Shown here: positions 58,761-64,000 of the stretch, one piece after another
Layout: the number at the start of each line of letters is the position of its first letter
How positions within the stretch are numbered: position 1 is the stretch's first letter
Assembly: GCA_030272585.1 (NCBI GenBank)
Contig: BSYQ01000008.1
Span: 992,001-1,056,000 of the forward strand
Direction of reading: 5' to 3'
Length of the DNA: 64,000 nucleotides
DNA from: Bryopsis sp. KO-2023
Taxonomy: Eukaryota; Chlorophyta; Ulvophyceae; Bryopsidales; Bryopsidaceae
The notes under the pieces: model-generated
Databases searched by the model: none
What the model was told of the DNA's origin: nothing
What the model saw: the letters and a program-made list of their open reading frames with translations, nothing else
Program-made: the position numbers and the translations under genes

Positions 58761-59186
58761 AAAAGAAACCACACACACACACATATATCCCCTGCCCAGT
58801 GCAATCCCTCAGGTTCCCCTCCTGCTGCCACATATAGCTCCCTCACAGCGAAAATCACTTATTTGGGCCAACCCCTGTTCTGCTCAATATGGCTCTGGAT
58901 GCCCACATTACCCTGGCACATTGAACACATAAAATCACTGGTCAGTGGTTTTTCTCTCCCTCAAGGAAGGAAAGTATTCCTTACTGGATGAAAAAAAGTT
59001 GCACACTGACCGGCAGCCACACAAGGATCACTCATGGATCTCAACACTCACCGGCCCCTGCAGCAAAAGGGGTTGCTATTGAAGTGCCCGACATTTCATT
59101 GGCCTGTGACTGAGCTGAATCCACCACCACCGTATACAGATTGAATCAAGCCTGGGGCACCGATGTCAGACTTCACTCTGCGGTCA

Positions 59187-60130
59187 GGTGTTGGGCCCCC
59201 CGAGGACAAATCCGCAATGTTGTCACAGGAGTATTTCAGATCCATTCGTCCAGTCAGACACCTTAACCACCTTCACCAAGACAAACAGCACAACATGTGA
59301 GTGTGGTCGAACAAATGTGCCAAAGCCACACCTTTCAAACAAACACAAACACAGGAATTTCCCATCTTGAATTCTACCAGCCCCCCCCCCCCCCAAAAAA
59401 AAAGAAGTTAGATGGAACTTAAGTCAAATCAAGTTGTTTTATGTCCTGCGTGGGTGTCAGGAATAAGCACGACTTGGATCATGGTCGACATAAAAGAGCG
59501 ACAGTGAAAAGTAGAACTCATTTTTCACTCACTTCTGTGATCTTTCCATCAGTCATCAAGGTTTCGACCAAGATTTTATAAGTTTCCACTCTATTCCCCC
59601 CTGAACGCCCTCGAAGGTTGATTTGATGTCAAAGTGGCCCCAACTGCTCAACAATTCCTTGCCTCCGTTGGGGTCGTGAGTGTCGCCACATATTTTGGAG
59701 ATAATTCCCCATAGTTCCCTCCCGCAAAAATCGGCAGGAAATCCGAATGCTCCCAGGTGAACTTATCCACCTCCGCAGAGAGCCCATTATAAACACTGGA
59801 GCGTTCGATCCCCATGAATCTGAGTGAATTGGGGCACCTTGGCCATAGGTATTCGGGGAGTGAAATTTTGACAGCTCCCTAGGAATGTAGATGGACCTGG
59901 AAGACCACTCCAAAAGAGGCCAGGTCAGACTTGGAGGACATAGCAGTGAGGATGATTTGCAGATGCAGACATCGAACGACGAACAGAAAATTACTGAACA
60001 TTTATAAATATATACTAAATATATATGAATGTTTAATTTGTAAAGGTTTAGCTTACAATTGGAAACTCTTAACAGTTGCATCTAAGATAAAGTAAGTCTA
60101 ATCGAGAATCCCTTGTGAGTATATATGTGC
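59187..60130 (-). repeat. Array upstream segment, repeated at 62935-63800
   Basis: Shared words are ggacaaatccgcaatgttgt, caccaagacaaacagcacaa, gttcgatccccatgaatctg and gacagctccctaggaatgta. The second copy begins at 62935 and runs off the window. The part near 59640-59720 (minus strand) could be an exon (KICGDTHDPNGGKELLSSWG), but no family is recognised. Confidence 0.8.
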
Positions 60131-60887
60131 ATGTATGTTAATTTGATATGTGCATCACATCAGCCCATCGACAGATTGTGGAGTCCTTCTTTGAGGCTAC
60201 GGAATAGTCACCTGGAATCGTCACCTCCAAGATTTATGAAAGAAACTCGAGCCTGCGGATCCACGCCACCATTTGCAGTTGCCTCAGGGTCTGTGTTGTG
60301 GTGAGGGTTTCCTAATATGGAGCCGGCGACATGGCTCTCCCATGCCCATCGATATCCAAAAAATCAGCAGTACTATCTGATAGTACTTCACTTTGCGATG
60401 TGCATGACTCTCGAAGAATCTCTTGCTTTCCCGATTTTTCTCTTTTGATGCGACAATCTACAAGCCAATTTATTGGAGGTGAGATTGAGCTCAGATAGGG
60501 CCGGAACAACAAATAACAACAGGGTACTACAACAGGCGGCCCCTTTCAGTGAATTGGCATACTGCATCAGCAAAATAAATAAATAAATGTCCATATTAAA
60601 AGACATTGAAACATAATTGTATATCTCTGTAGTGTTCAATCTACAGGACACTACAGATTGATATCTTGTTCTGGCCAAGACTATTTTCCCAGATATTGGA
60701 ATCTTTTGGAATTAGTCTTCCTCTGTACTCAAGCTGTGCTGTCTAACATGGTATATTTATGCATCAAATGCCAAAACTTCCTTCGCTGGGTGAACCAGTA
60801 TCAGAAACAACAAGGAGCATGCCACTGCTGCTTCCCTCCCTTTTTCTTTTGCGTGAAAGCAGCTCACCTTAATTCCATCTTTGAACC

Positions 60888-61990
60888 TCACAGCAGAATC
60901 GTAAAGGAAGCAACTGTCCACATCAATTCCACTATATCCACAACCGACGACTCGACCCTCTCCATGATTTCCAGCTCCCCAAATGGGATGTGTCGATGCA
61001 GAATCGACGCACCACTTTCGTCCTTGGGAGCCATGCCAGACTGTGTAATTCCACTAGCATGCAAATTGTGGAGCTGAGTATTCAGGGTGGATCCAGTGCA
61101 CTGATAATTGGGTTTCAAAGGGCTCTTGCGAGGCAGAGGACCTAGCAGCACAAAAAACCATCGATTCTAATTGGTTCTGTAATCCCACGACAGCCACACA
61201 GCGATTAGGGCGCCATTGAGTAAGCTTTTCCTTGTGTATACCTCTCCCAGGGTGATTTGCAACACTCTGGCTCCGAGCATGAATGCATTGAGGGTTTCCC
61301 CTCTGGACGACATTTCTGGGTCAACGTGCATGAAGATCATGGATTTGGCTTGGCCTGATGCAGTCTTTGAGGTTGCTATTTCTGAAGGCACGTGGTTGCC
61401 TTTGGAAGCCAAAGCTGCCATCACCCCCCAAATTGTTAATGTGGGTCACCTGTCATTCACACCATGTCCAAAAAAATTGGGATCATCCCTGACAGCTGAA
61501 AGAATTAAAAAACCACGCCAGCAAGCCTAAATTGAAGTGGTATTTCAACAGGAAATGAAAAATATCAGACAGCAGAATTACATTAAATTTTCAGCACCAA
61601 AAGCACTCCCTCACCTGTCACTTGATTTCTGGCGATGCGTTGGCTACCAGCCAAGTCTACCAAGTAAAGGCTGTGGGTTTGCACCTCAATCAACCTGCTG
61701 GTACTGGCTTCCACTCCAGTCAGACCACTGTGCATCCTACTGGACCCATCATTCATTTTCCCCACAGCCCCATCATTGGATCCAAAATCCAACCTCCAGA
61801 TCATCCTCTGTGCATTCCACCGCTTTCTGGACGGCATTCGGGACATTGAGCCCGCTCCTTACAGTGGAACAGATGGCCATATTGATGTTTCCACCGGAGG
61901 TCATGGAGAGAACCTTTTTGTAGATTTCCAGCATTTGGATGTTGATATGAAAATCGACCTGTAAGAATCAATTTATTGTCAGGCTGGGAT
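60888..61990 (-). pseudogene. Kinesin-14-like motor segment, copy C
   Basis: The best kept exon is at 61600-61846 and reads GKMNDGSSRMHSGLTGVEAS, then THSLYLVDLAGSQRIARNQV and TGE, which covers switch I and switch II. The next exon (61167-61424) reads AALASKGNHVPSEIATS and then ASGQAKSMIFMHVDPEMSSR; compared with copy B it lacks the residues RLLQDSLS. A separate open segment at 60888-61151 (ESGASILHRHIPFGELEIME) may be a following exon of the same unit; its family is unknown. Confidence 0.68.
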
Positions 61991-62069
61991 GTCTCTATTA
62001 CTTCCATATTAACAGATGTTCAAATCAATGCCATTAACCTTAATGCTCATTTTTTACCTCGATATTATG

Positions 62070-62520
62070 AAGAAAGATGCAGCCACCTTGCCCCCCACCC
62101 CTTGCTTTGGCCCCCCCCCTTCCCCTTGAATCAGGGGCCCACCCTCCCTCGATCTTCTCCCTCCTTCACACCTCTCCCGCAACACCGCACCCCGTCTTGG
62201 TCTTCTCTCGAGGCTACGGCTACGGCTTCGGCTTCGGCTTCGGGTCACCTGGTCAGATTGGGGCAAGGGGGCAATTCCAAAGAATCACCCCCTTGCCCCA
62301 CAAGGAGACTGGCTGGTCAGTAGAGTATTAACATGATTGCAAAGGAAAAGAAACTTTGTTAAGGAATCGTTTTAGGAGGGGATGATAGAAAGTGAACATA
62401 GTACCTTGCAGCAGGATGTCTTGAGCATTTGGGGCTCTTTCTTGCTCCTAGCAGTGTTGCGGGAGAGCTTCACATATAACCCCTTGGGCCCCCTTTAGCA
62501 CTGTGTTGGGGGGAGCAGGG
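62070..62520 (-). repeat. Array block R4 (most diverged)
   Basis: It begins with the same cccaccccttgctttggc stretch and has the same order of parts. However, the middle is replaced by an acggcttcggcttcgg-type short repeat, and the palindrome of R1-R3 is lost. Confidence 0.75.
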
Positions 62521-62934
62521 GTGGGGGCAACAATATACAAAAATAGAAAAAAACAGAACACATGAAATTTCAGAAAATTATAACACAAGGAATCTAGCAA
62601 AGAGAAGAGACCGGTGCTCCTCAGTCCCCACATGACCTTTTTTTTTGCCCCCTTTCTTTTCTTCTCATTTCCCTTTTTTTTTCTGGCCACTTGAATTTTT
62701 TCACAATTCATCACATCTTTTTTTTTGGGCTGGAATTTAGTTTTATTTTTCGGGAGTGATTCCTCACGCCAGTCTCTTCTCTTTCCATTTTTTTTTATGA
62801 TTCCCTTTTTTTTCTCATCAATTCCTTCTTTTTGCTTCTCTTTCCTTTTTTTCATTATTTTTTTTTTCTATAGACATTCCTGCAACAATCGAGCAATCTA
62901 TATATATATATATTTTTTTTTTCCTTTCTTCTGG
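62521..62934. other. T-rich spacer in the array
   Basis: Long T and C/T runs, a short tatatatata run near 62900, and no exon that I can support. Confidence 0.5.
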
Positions 62935-64000
62935 TGTTGGGCCCCCAGAGGACAAATCCGCAATGTTGTCACAGGAGTGTTTCAGATCCATTTGTCCAGT
63001 CAGACGCCTTAACCACCTTCACCAAGACAAACAGCACAACATGTGAGTGTGGTCGAACAAATGTGCCAAAGCCACACCTTTCATGTGCGCAATACAAAAC
63101 CCCGCAGAAAACTACAAACAAGCAATGAGTCTGAAAACCAGCAAGCGTGAGTGTTGCCAAGAAATTGGAAATCATATCAGACAATCACACCGAACTACAG
63201 AAGCTGATCTGAAAACAATAAATAAAACAACATTAATACGGAAAAAAAAAGCTTACCATCTCACGCTCCAGCTCCATCATTTCCCAAAGCTCTCGGCCGA
63301 TGCTGAGGGGAAACAGCCCCCATGGGGACGGTTAGATGACTCGTGGTCACATTTGATGTAATTTGAAAGTGGCCACGCTGGAAATTATCGGTGACAGCCA
63401 CTCCCAAGGCATTTCTCATCTTGGCATTCCGCAATTTGGTCCCAAACCTGCAGCGTTCGATCCCCATGAATCTGAGTGAATTCGCGCACCTTGTTCATAG
63501 GTATTCGGGGAGTAAAATTTTGACAGCTCCCTAGGAATGTAGATGGACCTGGAAGACCACTCAAAAAGAGGTCAGGTCAGACTTGGGGGACATAGCAGTG
63601 AAGATGGTTTGCAGATGCAGACATCAAACAATGAACAGAAAATCAATAAACGTTTGATAAATATATTTTTATGAATGTTCAATTTGAATGAATGTTTAGC
63701 TTACAATTGGAAACTCTTAACAGTTGCATCTAAGATAAAGTGAGCCTAATAGAGAATCCCTTGTGAGTATATATGTGCATGTATATCAATTTGATATGTG
63801 CATCACATCAGCCTGTTTCTGGCATCGACAGATAGTGGAGTCCTTCTCTGAGGCTACGGAATAGTCACCTGGAATCGTCACCTCCAAGATTTATGAAAGC
63901 AACTTGAGCCTGCAGATCCACGCCACAATTTGCAGTTGTACCCTGTATCCACAAAATCAGCAGTACTATCTGATAGTACTTCACTTTGCGATGTGCATGA

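Larger units (their letters stand above)
50400..64000 (-). repeat. Tandem array of about 3.5-3.8-kb units carrying kinesin-14 segments
   Basis: A conserved block recurs near 51061, 54836, 58310 and 62070 (spacing about 3775, 3475 and 3760 bases). Kinesin motor segments occur at 52950-54640, 56200-58200 and 60900-61990, each below such a block. Other shared parts are a segment near 50450, 52380 and 56050, and a segment near 59190-60130 repeated at 62935-63800. The order on the minus strand is upstream exons, conserved block, motor, tail. The leftmost block (51061) has no motor below it, so that unit is cut off. The array continues beyond the right edge. Confidence 0.85.

Overview
This is a stretch of eukaryotic nuclear DNA. 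The genes are split by many GT-AG introns, most of about 90-600 bases with T-rich ends, and long A, T, C and G runs are common outside exons. The gene content (kinesin-14-like motors, a sulfotransferase, a chromatin protein with RFTS, DDT, ARID and EMSY-type Tudor modules) suggests a complex unicellular photosynthetic eukaryote. My best guess is a green-lineage or streptophyte alga. A stramenopile is not excluded, because trypsin-like proteins and a membrane-anchored class 3 lipase occur there too. The species is not determined from the sequence.

Layout: 1-8.5 kb is repeat-rich. It has a duplicated block at the left edge and a satellite-like array (about 178-base units, 3.73-7.35 kb) that was entered by a 466-base hAT-like element with a tRNA-like core and by a solo LTR, and the array lies between two CpG-rich blocks. 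From 9.1 to 13.0 kb there are exons of an unidentified minus-strand gene of helical-repeat character. At 15.6-21.9 kb an intronless membrane lipase gene sits between two minus-strand paralogues of trypsin-fold proteins that have lost catalytic residues. At 22.7-29.9 kb a 14-exon minus-strand gene encodes an unrecognised, very charged protein of about 1,210 residues. It stands head to head with a 37-exon plus-strand gene (30.8-46.4 kb) that encodes a protein of about 2,249 residues. Its order is bromodomain, RFTS, basic linker, DDT, WHIM, an auxin-response-factor-like/BRWD-like beta module, ARID, EMSY-type Tudor and a Gln/Pro-rich tail. I could follow reading phase through every junction.

At 46.4-47.8 kb there is a set of hairpins that may be a small structured RNA. 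At 47.8-49.2 kb lies a sulfotransferase gene whose first exon (PAPS P-loop) is not visible. A dispersed repeat (49.76-50.25 kb, inverted copy at 14.34-14.77 kb) marks the left border of a tandem array of roughly 3.5-3.8-kb units that runs off the right edge. These units carry decayed kinesin-14 motor segments on the minus strand.

The most novel objects are the composite chromatin-reader gene and the pair of catalytically dead trypsin homologues with a gene-conversion tract that ends exactly at a frameshift. The layered satellite/transposon nest and the hairpin series after the chromatin gene come next.
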